Positions 44,194 to 52,952 of a stretch of DNA of 64,000 nucleotides are shown in pieces. The DNA comes from Limibacter armeniacum (GTDB lineage: Bacteria > Bacteroidota > Bacteroidia > Cytophagales > Flammeovirgaceae), in contig NZ_JBAJNO010000009.1 in NCBI RefSeq assembly GCF_036880985.1, positions 1,860,001 to 1,924,000 of the forward strand. The letters run 5' to 3'. The notes under the pieces are model-generated. The model searched no databases. It saw nothing but the letters and a program-made list of their open reading frames with translations, and was not told the DNA's origin. The stretch's first letter is position 1; each line of letters begins with the position of its first letter. Made by a program: the position numbers and the translations under genes.

Positions 44194-44820
44194 TTGGCAC
44201 CCAAAAAAAAGGAAGTGCTATATATACTTGATTTAATTGGAACATTTGCCTTTGCCATTAGTGGTACTTTAGCCGCTGCCAATAAAAGGCTTGATATCTT
44301 TGGAGCTTTAATGATGGCCGCCGTCACAGGAGTTGGAGGAGGTACCCTTCGGGATCTTATTCTTGGTGCACACCCTGTTGCATGGGCTTCAGACTATAAC
44401 TACCTGATCGTTATATCAGCAGCAACAGCATTCACATTTGCTTTCAGGAAAACTGTAAGTAAGCTTCGAAAGACACTTTTCTTATTTGATACAGTTGGTA
44501 TTGGTGTATTCACAGTGATGGGACTAGAAAAGGCCCTCAACTATGGTATTTTACCTGGAGTAGCAGTAGTAATGGGAACATTTACAGCTGTAATGGGTGG
44601 AGCTATTAGAGATACACTGTGCAATGAAATCCCTTTAATCTTCAGAAAAGAGATTTATGCAACAGCATGCTTCGTTGGAGGTATCCTCTACTTAATATTA
44701 AATCACTTCGAAATCAACAATGTGTTGAATACCTGCCTTACTGTTTTCACAATCATCTGTATCAGGCTTTTTTCAATAAAGTACCATTTACAGTTACCTG
44801 TACTTCCCGAAGAAGCATAA
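44194..44820 (+). CDS. TRIC/UPF0126 family membrane channel protein
   Basis: This 208-residue integral membrane protein has about seven transmembrane helices in two tandem repeats. Each repeat has a gating motif: IGTFAFAISGTLAAANKRLD with TGVGGGTLRDLILG in the first, and VGIGVFTVMGLEKAL with TAVMGGAIRDTLCNE in the second. Prokaryotic TRIC proteins are trimeric monovalent-cation channels; older annotation calls them UPF0126 or glycine transporters. The start appears to be a TTG at 44194, because there is no in-frame ATG before the first repeat. It follows the small exported protein closely and ends at a terminator. Confidence 0.88.
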   Translation: MAPKKKEVLYILDLIGTFAFAISGTLAAANKRLDIFGALMMAAVTGVGGGTLRDLILGAHPVAWASDYNYLIVISAATAFTFAFRKTVSKLRKTLFLFDTVGIGVFTVMGLEKALNYGILPGVAVVMGTFTAVMGGAIRDTLCNEIPLIFRKEIYATACFVGGILYLILNHFEINNVLNTCLTVFTIICIRLFSIKYHLQLPVLPEEA

Positions 44821-44821
44821 A

Positions 44822-44853
44822 AAAAGCCTTTGCTAATTAAAGCAAAGGCTTTT
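44822..44853. terminator. Bidirectional terminator
   Basis: A perfect 13-bp stem (AAAAGCCTTTGCT against AGCAAAGGCTTTT) lies between the converging TRIC and lipoprotein genes. Confidence 0.85.
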
Positions 44854-44871
44854 GTATAAATTCTTACAGTC

Positions 44872-45300
44872 TTATTGTGCTGAGAAAGTATAGCTATATT
44901 GAGTATCTGTTTCTGCAACTCTTGCACTAGCAGAAGTATCTGCTTTTTTAGTCCAAATAAGTTGAACAGTACCTGCAGACGTTGAAACTGTTTCGAACTC
45001 AACATCACCAAATACTTTATCTGCTTTGCTTACAGCACCGCTACCAAAGCCTGTAGGCATAGGGTATACATCACTATTATGTCCTGAAACAACAACAGTA
45101 CCACTAGAGTATGAATCATTATCATACGATACTGTCAAAGTAAAGTCAGGGTTAGATGTCGGTGTTGAAGGGTTTGCATTCGCCAAAGCGTAAGTCACTA
45201 CTACTGGATCTGGATCATCACTATCGTCTCCACACCCGAAAGTGAATACCATTGACATAGAAAGTAAGAAAGCTAGAAATCTTAAAGTTTTCTTGTTCAT
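44872..45300 (-). CDS. Predicted lipoprotein of unknown function
   Basis: This 142-residue protein has a lipobox FTFGC at about residue 23, followed immediately by GDDSDDPDP. Such acidic residues after the lipidated Cys resemble the export signal that sends Bacteroidota lipoproteins to the cell surface. The mature domain is a short beta-rich fold with Thr/Ser-rich strands (TLTVSYDNDSYSSGTVVVSG, then TVQLIWTKK). No family is recognised. It is transcribed towards the TRIC gene and ends at the shared terminator. Confidence 0.65.
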   Translation of the reverse strand: MNKKTLRFLAFLLSMSMVFTFGCGDDSDDPDPVVVTYALANANPSTPTSNPDFTLTVSYDNDSYSSGTVVVSGHNSDVYPMPTGFGSGAVSKADKVFGDVEFETVSTSAGTVQLIWTKKADTSASARVAETDTQYSYTFSAQ

Positions 45301-45379
45301 AATTGAATAAAAAATTAGAAATTGGATTGATGATTAACTAACGGGACACCTACTTAATTCTGTAAATATATGGACTTAT

Positions 45380-45994
45380 CTATCTTTTATAATTATTTAC
45401 AGAAATAATTTCATTACAAAATTCATATTCGTAAGGTTGGTTGGAACAAATTAGGACCAACTTATCAGGCATTGGCTGTGTCGCAATGGCCAAATACCAC
45501 TCTATATTTTGGTGATCAAGGTTTGAAGTTGGTTCATCCAACATGATAATTTCACCTTGACTATAAAAAGTTAATGCTAGTTTTAGCTTTTGCTTCATCC
45601 CAGAGGAGAAGTCTCTGATCATCTTATCTTTAGAACGCTGATAACCTAACAGATCAATAATCTCGCCAGTACTTTTACTCAATGGCTTGAAGTTTTGATA
45701 AAAGTCTAGTAACTCGGTAAGTGTAAACTCTTCTATCACTTCAGTATAAGGCCCTGCAATTGTTAGGTGGCTGTAAATATGGTCTGCACTGACCTGCCTA
45801 CCTTCAGCCTCATATAACAGTGTTCCTTCTGTTTGGGGCATCACCCCTGCCAAAGTCTTCAATAAGGTGGTTTTGCCACTTCCGTTACCTCCAGTTATAG
45901 CATACTTCCTACCTATTTCCAGCTCAAGGTCTACGTTTCTAAAAATCCAATCTCGTACAAATTTTTTCCCTAGTCCTTCAGCTTTGATCTTCAT
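45380..45994 (-). CDS. ABC transporter ATP-binding protein
   Basis: This 204-residue ATPase has Walker A (GGNGSGKTT near 35-43), the signature F-S-S-G-M-K-Q-K, Walker B with catalytic Glu (IIMLDEPTSNLD) and a switch region near the end. It is short for an ABC ATPase, with little beyond the switch, and no permease gene is adjacent. It lies downstream of lpxA, but a terminator separates the two. The partner membrane protein is unknown. It could serve a nearby envelope export function, but that is only suggested by position. Confidence 0.85.
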   Translation of the reverse strand: MKIKAEGLGKKFVRDWIFRNVDLELEIGRKYAITGGNGSGKTTLLKTLAGVMPQTEGTLLYEAEGRQVSADHIYSHLTIAGPYTEVIEEFTLTELLDFYQNFKPLSKSTGEIIDLLGYQRSKDKMIRDFSSGMKQKLKLALTFYSQGEIIMLDEPTSNLDHQNIEWYLAIATQPMPDKLVLICSNQPYEYEFCNEIISVNNYKR

Positions 45995-46096
45995 TGGTAG
46001 CCTTATGTAAACTATTTCTATAATAAGGATAACCTAATCTCTTATTAGAACAAAATAGATTGATAACGAACGAAATATAAATTGTCTTTATACAAA

Positions 46097-46134
46097 AAAG
46101 AAAAAAGCAGAGACAATCACCAATCTCCGCTTTT
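46097..46134 (-). terminator. Intrinsic terminator after lpxA
   Basis: An 11-bp stem (AAAAGCGGAGA against TCTCTGCTTTT on the minus strand, one G-U pair) has a 10-base loop and a T run. Confidence 0.8.
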
Positions 46135-46153
46135 CACTTAATACTAATATTCC

Positions 46154-46927
46154 TTAATATCCTTTGACAACGCCTCTATCCGAATTCTTGAGGAATGTCA
46201 AAACTTCCTCTCTAGCATCCGTCTGAGCCATTTCCTCTTCTACCATTTTAACAGCGACAGAAAGGTTGACTCCTTTGTTGTAAAGGTTTCGGTATATCTC
46301 ATGGATTTCATGGATTGTATCATTGTCAAAACCTCTACGTTTCAATCCTACTGAGTTAATACCACAATAACGAAGCGGTTCACGACCAGCTTTGATAAAT
46401 GGAGGAACGTCTTTACTCACCAAAGAACCTCCTGCTACAAATGCATGGGTTCCGATTTTCACAAACTGGTGAATAGCAGTTGTACCACCTACTACCACAT
46501 TATCTCCTACTTCTACGTGTCCAGCCATTTGAACTCCATTAGAGAAAATACAGTAGTCTCCAATCTGACAATCGTGAGCGATGTGAACGTATGCCATTAG
46601 TAAGCAATTGTTCCCTATACGGGTTTCCCACTTATCTGATGTACCACGATTAATCGTTACGCACTCTCTGATAATAGTGTTATCTCCAATTACTACTGTT
46701 GTATCTTCTCCCTCAAACTTAAGGTCTTGCGGAACTGCTGAGATAACAGCACCTGGGAAAATTTTACAGTTTTTACCAATTCGAGCCCCTTCCATGATAG
46801 TCACATTGGGACCAATCCAAGAGCCTTCGCCAATTTCTACATTCCCACGGATTGTTGTAAACGGTTCAATCACTACGCCTTCCCCTATCTTGGCATCAGG
46901 GTGTATATTCGTTAGAGGATAATCCAT
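46154..46927 (-). CDS. lpxA: Acyl-ACP--UDP-N-acetylglucosamine O-acyltransferase
   Basis: LpxA performs the first acylation of lipid A synthesis. From the ATG at 46927 it is 257 residues: a left-handed beta-helix of hexapeptide repeats (IGEGVVIEPFTTIRGNVEIG onward), the catalytic His region (MAYVHIAHDCQIGD) and a C-terminal helical bundle (VKMVEEEMAQTDAREEVLTF). An upstream ATG at 46933 adds two residues. It is encoded downstream of lpxC-fabZ, with a terminator-like hairpin in between. Confidence 0.95.
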   Translation of the reverse strand: MDYPLTNIHPDAKIGEGVVIEPFTTIRGNVEIGEGSWIGPNVTIMEGARIGKNCKIFPGAVISAVPQDLKFEGEDTTVVIGDNTIIRECVTINRGTSDKWETRIGNNCLLMAYVHIAHDCQIGDYCIFSNGVQMAGHVEVGDNVVVGGTTAIHQFVKIGTHAFVAGGSLVSKDVPPFIKAGREPLRYCGINSVGLKRRGFDNDTIHEIHEIYRNLYNKGVNLSVAVKMVEEEMAQTDAREEVLTFLKNSDRGVVKGY

Positions 46928-47049
46928 TACCACCTTTATTATACCGAATTAAGAGACTTACAAGACCGACCATATAATTGCTCAATGCAATCCAAACAGC
47001 ACTCAAAGTTCTGTAAATCTGTGAATTTATTAGTCCAGTTTAATCATTT

Positions 47050-47093
47050 ACAAAAATGCAAAAGACTGTATTTCACAACCTTTTGCATTTTCA
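47050..47093 (-). terminator. Hairpin between lpxC-fabZ and lpxA
   Basis: A perfect 12-bp stem (AAAATGCAAAAG against CTTTTGCATTTT) with a 15-base loop is followed on the minus strand by TTTG. It may allow partial termination inside the lipid A operon. Confidence 0.6.
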
Positions 47094-47107
47094 TTTAAGA
47101 ATTATAA

Positions 47108-48511
47108 CTATTCAGCTACCTCTTTTTTTACAAGGCTTGCTGTCATTGTTGCTTCACAAACGAGTTTATCACCTACAAAAGCTTGTCCTTTCATTTTGGC
47201 GATACCTCTACGTATTGGTGCCATCAACTCACACTTCATAATCAGTGTATCACCTGGCACTACCATTCTCCTGAATTTACAGTCATCAATCCCGATAAAG
47301 TAACTCCAGTATTCCTGAGGGTTATCCACAGTGTTCATCACCAATACTCCTCCTGTTTGAGCCATAGCTTCTACTTGAAGAACTCCTGGCATTACAGGGT
47401 TACCTGGGAAGTGACCATTGAAAAACTCTTCGTTTACTGTCACATTCTTGATACCTACTACAAAAGTATCTGTAAGCTCAGTTACTTTATCTACCAATTT
47501 GAATGGGTAACGGTGAGGTAGCAAGTTATTAAGGTCATTTACATCATATAATGATGGCGCCTTAGGGTTATACTCAGGTACATTATTTCGCTCAGACTTC
47601 AGCATCAGCTTTTTCAGCTTTCTTCCAAATGCTACGTTTGCAGCATGTCCTGGTCTTGCAGCCAAAATCTGTGCCTTAATTGGACGACCTACCAAAGCCA
47701 GATCACCAATCACATCCAAAAGCTTGTGACGGGCAGGTTCGTTGGTAAATCTCAACTCAACGTTATTCAGGATACCTTCCTCTTTCACTTCAACACTTGG
47801 CAAGTCAAACAGCTTTGCCAGCTCTGCCAGTTCGCTTTCAGAGATCACCTGATCAACTACTACAATTGCATTGCTGAAATTACCACCTTTAATCAGGTTA
47901 GCCTTTCTCAGCATTTCCACTTCATGCAAGAAACAGAAAGTACGGCAGCTTGCAATCTCAGTTGCAAACTCCTCTATATCATTCAATGTTGCGTGCTGGC
48001 TACCCAAAACAGGTGAATTATAATCCACCATTACCGTCACACGGTAATCGTCTAAAGGCAGTGCTGCAATCTCAACTTTTCTATCTTCTTCCTTGTAGAA
48101 AACACCTTCAGGAACTTCAAAGAAGTTTCTCAAAGCTGGTTGTTCTTCCAAACCTGCTTCCATAAGTGCTTCTACGAACTTGATTGAGCTACCATCCATA
48201 ATTGGAGGCTCAGGTCCAGTCATCTGAATTAGGCAGTTATCAATCTGTAAGCCCACCAAAGCAGCCAAAGTATGCTCAACCGTATAGATTTTCGCACCAT
48301 CTTGCTCAATTGTTGTGCCTCTTGACAAATCAACAACATTATCTACGTCAGCGTCTACGGTTGGCTGACCTTCCAAATCAACACGCTGAAACTTGTAACC
48401 GTGGTTTGGAGGAGCCGGCACAAAAGTCATAGTCGCCTGCTCACCTGTATGGATACCCACACCTGTTACAGTGACACTCTTTTGAATTGTATGTTGCTTA
48501 GTATACATCAT
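47108..48511 (-). CDS. lpxC-fabZ: Bifunctional LpxC deacetylase / FabZ dehydratase
   Basis: This 467-residue fusion is characteristic of Bacteroidota. Residues about 1-300 are LpxC, the zinc deacetylase that commits UDP-GlcNAc to lipid A (VGIHTGEQATM, the zinc His of TVEHTLAAL, MDGSSIKFVEA, and the second zinc site RHKLLDVIGDLALVG). Residues about 315-467 are FabZ, the hydroxyacyl-ACP dehydratase (LLPHRYPFKLVDKV, catalytic GHFPGNPVMPGVLQVEAMAQ). Both active sites look intact. The fusion balances lipid A against fatty-acid elongation. The start is one of two adjacent Met codons. It follows lpxD in the operon. Confidence 0.96.
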   Translation of the reverse strand: MMYTKQHTIQKSVTVTGVGIHTGEQATMTFVPAPPNHGYKFQRVDLEGQPTVDADVDNVVDLSRGTTIEQDGAKIYTVEHTLAALVGLQIDNCLIQMTGPEPPIMDGSSIKFVEALMEAGLEEQPALRNFFEVPEGVFYKEEDRKVEIAALPLDDYRVTVMVDYNSPVLGSQHATLNDIEEFATEIASCRTFCFLHEVEMLRKANLIKGGNFSNAIVVVDQVISESELAELAKLFDLPSVEVKEEGILNNVELRFTNEPARHKLLDVIGDLALVGRPIKAQILAARPGHAANVAFGRKLKKLMLKSERNNVPEYNPKAPSLYDVNDLNNLLPHRYPFKLVDKVTELTDTFVVGIKNVTVNEEFFNGHFPGNPVMPGVLQVEAMAQTGGVLVMNTVDNPQEYWSYFIGIDDCKFRRMVVPGDTLIMKCELMAPIRRGIAKMKGQAFVGDKLVCEATMTASLVKKEVAE

Positions 48512-48599
48512 ATCTAAAGAGAAAAAATTTCTAGTCTATCAGAGATAAAACAAAGCCTTCTAACAAGGACAATTGAAATATAAATTAGGACAATTTTAA

Positions 48600-49634
48600 T
48601 TAGCTATCAGCCAATAACTTTCTTTCTAATTCCGCAACTTTACGCTGAAGATCAGGTAATTTGCGGTAAACCATAAAGGCTTTAATATGCTCACCTGATG
48701 GAATGGCAGGAGAACCCATAATTTTAGTACCTGGTTCTTTCACAGACTGTGCGATACCTGACTGCGCAGCTATCATGGTTCTATCAGCAACTTTAATGTG
48801 TCCAGCCAAACCTACTTGACCTCCCAACATACAGTTATCCCCTACCTCTGTTGAACCAGATATACCAGCTTGAGAAGCAATAACCGTATTTTTACCAACC
48901 ACTGCATTATGAGCTACCTGAATCAGGTTATCCAGTTTAGCCCCTTGCTTAATAACAGTCGAGCCCATTGTAGCACAATCGACTACTGTATTTGCTCCGA
49001 TATCTACATGATCTTCCAAAATCACATTACCAATCTGAGGGATTGTCTTGTAAGTCCCATCAGACTGTGGCGCAAAACCAAATCCATCAGAACCAATCAC
49101 AGCCCCCCCCTGTAGGGTACAGTAACTACCAATTTTACAATCAGCATATACCTTCACTCCAGCATACAGGATAACATTATCACCAATCTCTACATTGTCG
49201 CCAATGTAAACATGTGGATAGATTTTTACGTTGCTTCCAATCTTCACATTCTCTCCGATATAAGCGAAAGCTCCAATATACTCTCCTTCGCCAACCTGAG
49301 CTGAATCATGAATAAAAGATGGTTGCTCTCTTCCTTGCTTCCTGAAGCTCATCATGCGCTGATACTCAGTCAGTAGTGCTGTAAAAGCCGAATAGGCATC
49401 TTCTGTATAAATTAGTGCGGCTTTAACTTCCTTTTTAGGCTCAAACCCTTCACTTACCAGCACAGCGGAAACTTCAGTCGTATAAATGAACTCTTCGTAT
49501 TTCATGTTAGCCAAAAAAGAAATGGCACCTTGACCACCCTCCTGAATCTTGGCAACAGTATTAATCATCGCAGAGTCATCCCCCACAACTCTTCCTCCCA
49601 GAATCTGGGCGATTTGTTTTACGCTTATTTCCAT
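48600..49634 (-). CDS. lpxD: UDP-3-O-(3-hydroxymyristoyl)glucosamine N-acyltransferase
   Basis: LpxD adds the second acyl chain in lipid A synthesis. From the ATG at 49634 it is 344 residues: an N-terminal uridine-binding domain (about 1-100), a hexapeptide beta-helix (AYIGENVKIGSNVKIYPHVYIG and repeats onward), the catalytic His segment (IQVAHNAVVGKN) and a C-terminal helical tail. An upstream start at 49664 adds ten residues before the conserved MEISVKQIAQIL and is less likely. A poly-G tract (eight G) in frame lies near residue 177. Good promoter upstream; lpxC-fabZ follows. Confidence 0.95.
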   Translation of the reverse strand: MEISVKQIAQILGGRVVGDDSAMINTVAKIQEGGQGAISFLANMKYEEFIYTTEVSAVLVSEGFEPKKEVKAALIYTEDAYSAFTALLTEYQRMMSFRKQGREQPSFIHDSAQVGEGEYIGAFAYIGENVKIGSNVKIYPHVYIGDNVEIGDNVILYAGVKVYADCKIGSYCTLQGGAVIGSDGFGFAPQSDGTYKTIPQIGNVILEDHVDIGANTVVDCATMGSTVIKQGAKLDNLIQVAHNAVVGKNTVIASQAGISGSTEVGDNCMLGGQVGLAGHIKVADRTMIAAQSGIAQSVKEPGTKIMGSPAIPSGEHIKAFMVYRKLPDLQRKVAELERKLLADS

Positions 49635-49731
49635 TTTTATTTCAGAACCAAATACACAGATCACAACAAAACAGCGGTTGTGATATCAAAATGTGTCACC
49701 CTTTATATCTAAGGATCAACAAAAAATCTCA

Positions 49732-49762
49732 CAAAGATACTATTTCACCCTCTATAAACAAA
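49732..49762 (-). promoter_or_regulatory. Promoter of the lpxD-lpxC-fabZ-lpxA operon
   Basis: A perfect minus-strand -7 box TATCTTTG (49732-49739) and TTTG (49759-49762) are separated by 19 bases. The expected leader is about 90 bases. Confidence 0.7.
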
Positions 49763-49967
49763 CAATAAATCCTTAAGCTACTGACCTTCAACCCTGATAA
49801 CAGGTATATTTCAACTCCTCCAAAGACATGTAGGATGAATTGTCAACACTTAAGGAAAAATTGGTTAGTAAGTAACCCTTACGCTTCAATACTTTTACCT
49901 CTGTAACAGGAAAAGCAACTCCCCTGTTTCTTGGTCATTACAAAAATCACCTTAAAGTTATATAGCA

Positions 49968-50237
49968 ATGAAAAGTAATCGTCATCATTCGTCCAGCTAT
50001 GAACATATCCTGATGTTTGAAGCTACTCAACAACCATTAAACCACATTATCTATTTTGATGAAAATAATAACCGAATAAGCCTCACAGATTCTATCAAAA
50101 ACGTGTCTCCAGAAGGGGATGTAAAATATTTAGCGTTGGAGTCTGGGTCCAAAATCCAATTGGAACAGATATACAGTGTAGATGGAGACATATCTCCTTA
50201 CTATTCCAATGATTACTTTGCCTGTGACTGTGTATAA
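49968..50237 (+). CDS. ROF-like (Rho-binding antiterminator) protein
   Basis: This 89-residue protein resembles the small RNA/Rho-binding ROF family in pattern: an N-terminal aromatic-acidic start (SSYEHILMFEATQQPLNHI), beta strands with an acidic turn (IIYFDENNNRISLTDSIKNV), a G-x-x-x-Y-L-x-L-x-x-G step (EGDVKYLALESGSKIQLEQI) and a closing VDGDISPYY. In gammaproteobacteria ROF binds Rho and inhibits termination. The likeness here is from strand pattern only and the usual Cys of the N-terminus is absent. The gene stands alone between the lpx operon and the MFS gene and ends at a very stable terminator. Confidence 0.45.
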   Translation: MKSNRHHSSSYEHILMFEATQQPLNHIIYFDENNNRISLTDSIKNVSPEGDVKYLALESGSKIQLEQIYSVDGDISPYYSNDYFACDCV

Positions 50238-50242
50238 AAATC

Positions 50243-50278
50243 AAAAGCCCCAAGCAACTTTTCTTGCTTGGGGCTTTT
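50243..50278. terminator. Bidirectional terminator
   Basis: A perfect 15-bp stem (AAAAGCCCCAAGCAA against its complement) has a 6-base loop. It lies between the converging ROF-like and MFS genes. Confidence 0.85.
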
Positions 50279-50283
50279 CTTAT

Positions 50284-51426
50284 TTATTGAGGAAAAATTT
50301 CCAATAATACTGCATAACCCTGGTCGGCAAACTCCGACAAGCCATAAAACAGACCAATACCGAAGATTGTCTGCCCAGAACTTAGTTCATACAAAGCCAA
50401 TGGCAAGGCTGTAACAGAAAGTAAAGCAAAAAATATGACCAGTAAACTTCCTAAAACCATTAAGGCTATTGGATCTTGAATCAAGATAATGGCAGCAAAG
50501 ATCAACGCACAACCATTAGCACCGATTACAGCGATTGTAACAATATTCTTCTTATTGATATACTTGCCAATAATAACCGAAAGCAAAGCCGATGCTATTA
50601 CGATACCACTACCAATAAATTTGCCATTCAACCAAGCTTCCCCAAATTGGAATACATTGTTGTAGATTGTTGGTAAAAACTTAAAAATTACTGTCGTATA
50701 GATACCTAATACAACACTCACTACTACAACAACCCAAAACCTAGAACTCCCTGAGTTAGTATTATTGTCAAAACCAATGCCTAGCTTATCATCAGACACT
50801 TTCTTGAAAGAGCGTTGCAGGTATGCCCCTGAAGTGTATATCAAAATCCCTCCAACCGCAAAAGTTATAGGACCTCCTAAAAAGCTTAGTATATCCACAA
50901 TGATTGGCTCCAATGAATATGCTACGTCAAATGTCAGCACAAACAAAGCCAACACAGCGGGCAACAATCTTTGTGGGACAAACCGTTCGATCAACGAAAT
51001 GGCAGGACTTCTAAATATGTTCATACTGATCAACCATCCTGTAATAAACACAGGTACAAACCATCTTATCCAACCTTGAGGCTGAAAGAAAACAGTCAGG
51101 GCTACAGCCATAAAAATCATAGCCACTACGTTGATCCCGATATTAATAATCGGCAGTCTCTTACCATATTTTTTCAACTGATGGTCAGCTAGCCAACCTG
51201 CAAGTGCGGGTGTACCTACCACCAGAATACCCTGCCACACCGTAAAAGGCAAGCTGTATTCTGCAAAGCCAAAAACATAAAGGACTTGTGGTTGATACTC
51301 ATGGTAAGCAATCCATGAAATGATCACCGATATATCTAATAGCAGAAGTGCTATTACCTGAGGCCAATAGATTCGTTCACTCTGTATGGCCTTTTCAGCA
51401 ACAGCAGTTTGAGAAGAGGTATTCAT
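50284..51426 (-). CDS. Major facilitator superfamily transporter
   Basis: This 380-residue inner-membrane protein has about 11-12 predicted transmembrane helices with the MFS A-like loop between helices 2 and 3 (GWLADHQLKKYGKRLP). A long central cytoplasmic loop (about 205-235) separates the two six-helix halves. It resembles sugar or GPH-type MFS transporters of marine Bacteroidota. The substrate is unknown. The gene is on the minus strand between the lpx block and the HD hydrolase and is transcribed alone. Length is on the short side, but both halves are complete. Confidence 0.82.
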   Translation of the reverse strand: MNTSSQTAVAEKAIQSERIYWPQVIALLLLDISVIISWIAYHEYQPQVLYVFGFAEYSLPFTVWQGILVVGTPALAGWLADHQLKKYGKRLPIINIGINVVAMIFMAVALTVFFQPQGWIRWFVPVFITGWLISMNIFRSPAISLIERFVPQRLLPAVLALFVLTFDVAYSLEPIIVDILSFLGGPITFAVGGILIYTSGAYLQRSFKKVSDDKLGIGFDNNTNSGSSRFWVVVVVSVVLGIYTTVIFKFLPTIYNNVFQFGEAWLNGKFIGSGIVIASALLSVIIGKYINKKNIVTIAVIGANGCALIFAAIILIQDPIALMVLGSLLVIFFALLSVTALPLALYELSSGQTIFGIGLFYGLSEFADQGYAVLLEIFPQ

Positions 51427-51619
51427 CTAGTTATTGGGATTTAGTTTATTAAGCTTATTATAAAAATAAGAAGCAATTGGATTATATCCACGTATAAAGT
51501 AGAAATATCCAATTACTTGTCAGGTTATTCACAATAAAAACAACTCTACTGTACATCATACGATGTGTAGACATAAAGTGGATTTATCAAAGTCAAAAAA
51601 ACCGTTACGCAGTATGTTA

Positions 51620-52849
51620 CTAACTTAACTTGGGATGACATAGGTAATGCTTTTTCACCACTTTACTCAAAGCATCAATATTTGGAAGGTCTGATGCTTG
51701 AGCTATATCAATGATATCACCAGCTTTGGTTTTGATATTGATATTTTCATAGTTCGGTACATAAGCTGCATTACTAACAGTTCCTGTTACACAAACAAAA
51801 GATAACTCCTCATCACTATAGCCAAAGTCTTTCTTGAGCAAGCTTCTTATTTCTTCTACTTCAGTATCTGAAAATGGCTGATCTGAGATACGCACCTTAA
51901 ACAGGTTTCTGTTAAGTAACCTATTACTCAACTCTTTCAATACCCTATCTTCACTCTGACTCCACCATTTGACACCCGCCATAATATCATGATCGTCCAA
52001 TGCGGCAAATTGGTCAATCAATTCTGGATTCTTCCTGAAGTCATCCAACGAGATACTTTGGTAAAGAAAAGTTTCCAAAGCAGGTGTAGCCATTAGCTTC
52101 TCACCTCTTTTAGCCAATGTCTTAGCCCTTCTGATTAGCTGAATCAACATCTGTTCTGCACCAACAGCTGTCTTATGCAAATACACTTGCCAATACATAA
52201 GTCTTCTGGCATTCAGAAAGTTTTCAATACTGTAAATCCCTTTCTCTTCCACAACAATCCGGTCATCCACTACATCCAGCATTCGGATAATCCTATCTGT
52301 ACCGATACTTCCTTCTATTACCCCAGTAAAAAAACAATCCCGTTGCAGGTAGTCCATCCTATCCATATCCAACTGGCTTGACACCAACTGGTGCAGAAAC
52401 TTCACCTTATAAGTATTCTTAAAAATCTTAATAGCAGTTGAAAGCTGTCCATCAAACTCCTCATTAAGCTTTTCCATCATCAATATGGACAACTCTTCAT
52501 GATGTACACCATCCATCAATGCAAACTCCAGTGCATGCGAAAATGGACCATGTCCCAAATCATGTAACAAGATTGAGATCATGGCAGCTTCACGCTCATG
52601 TTTCGGAATTTTATGTCCTTTGTTTTTCAATGCATCCATTGCCATCGACATCAGGTGCATTGCCCCCAAAGCGTGACTGAAGCGCGTATGTATAGCACCC
52701 GGGTAAACCATGCTGCTTAGCCCTAGCTGTTTAATTCTTCCGAGGCGTTGAAACCAAGGGTGCTGAATAAGGTCATGGAAAATCTCTGACTTTATACTCA
52801 CAAAACCATAAACAGGGTCGTTAATGATTTTCTTCTTAATTGTTTCCAT
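51620..52849 (-). CDS. HD-domain phosphohydrolase (SAMHD1/dGTPase-like)
   Basis: This 409-residue protein carries an HD domain near the N-terminus: first His in FSHALGAMHLM-like segment, the HD pair in LLHDLGHGPFSHALE, and the distal Asp in DMDRMDYLQRDCFFTG. These match the metal site of dNTP triphosphohydrolase-like enzymes, including the SAMHD1 family. The C-terminal half is less conserved and may regulate or oligomerise. In many Bacteroidota this gene is directly upstream of lpxD; here an MFS transporter and a ROF-like gene lie between. Function is inferred: nucleotide pool control is likely but unproven. Confidence 0.85.
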   Translation of the reverse strand: METIKKKIINDPVYGFVSIKSEIFHDLIQHPWFQRLGRIKQLGLSSMVYPGAIHTRFSHALGAMHLMSMAMDALKNKGHKIPKHEREAAMISILLHDLGHGPFSHALEFALMDGVHHEELSILMMEKLNEEFDGQLSTAIKIFKNTYKVKFLHQLVSSQLDMDRMDYLQRDCFFTGVIEGSIGTDRIIRMLDVVDDRIVVEEKGIYSIENFLNARRLMYWQVYLHKTAVGAEQMLIQLIRRAKTLAKRGEKLMATPALETFLYQSISLDDFRKNPELIDQFAALDDHDIMAGVKWWSQSEDRVLKELSNRLLNRNLFKVRISDQPFSDTEVEEIRSLLKKDFGYSDEELSFVCVTGTVSNAAYVPNYENINIKTKAGDIIDIAQASDLPNIDALSKVVKKHYLCHPKLS

Positions 52850-52896
52850 ACTGATATGGTAGTTGAAAAACTTAAAGTTGATATTTTATGAAAGTT

Positions 52897-52925
52897 CAAA
52901 GGTTGCATAATGGCTTTATCACCAA
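52897..52925 (-). promoter_or_regulatory. Candidate promoter of the HD gene
   Basis: Minus-strand -7 box AACCTTTG (52897-52904; one mismatch) with a TTG about 18 bases upstream (52923-52925). It lies about 45 bases upstream of the HD start codon. Confidence 0.3.
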
Positions 52926-52952
52926 CTATACAACCTTTCTTTATACTGTTTT

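Noticed and set aside
49101-49110. Run of eight C (G on coding strand) inside lpxD, possible phase-variable site
   Set aside because: The lpxD frame is intact across it, so there is no sign of slippage here; noted only for comparison with gltD.
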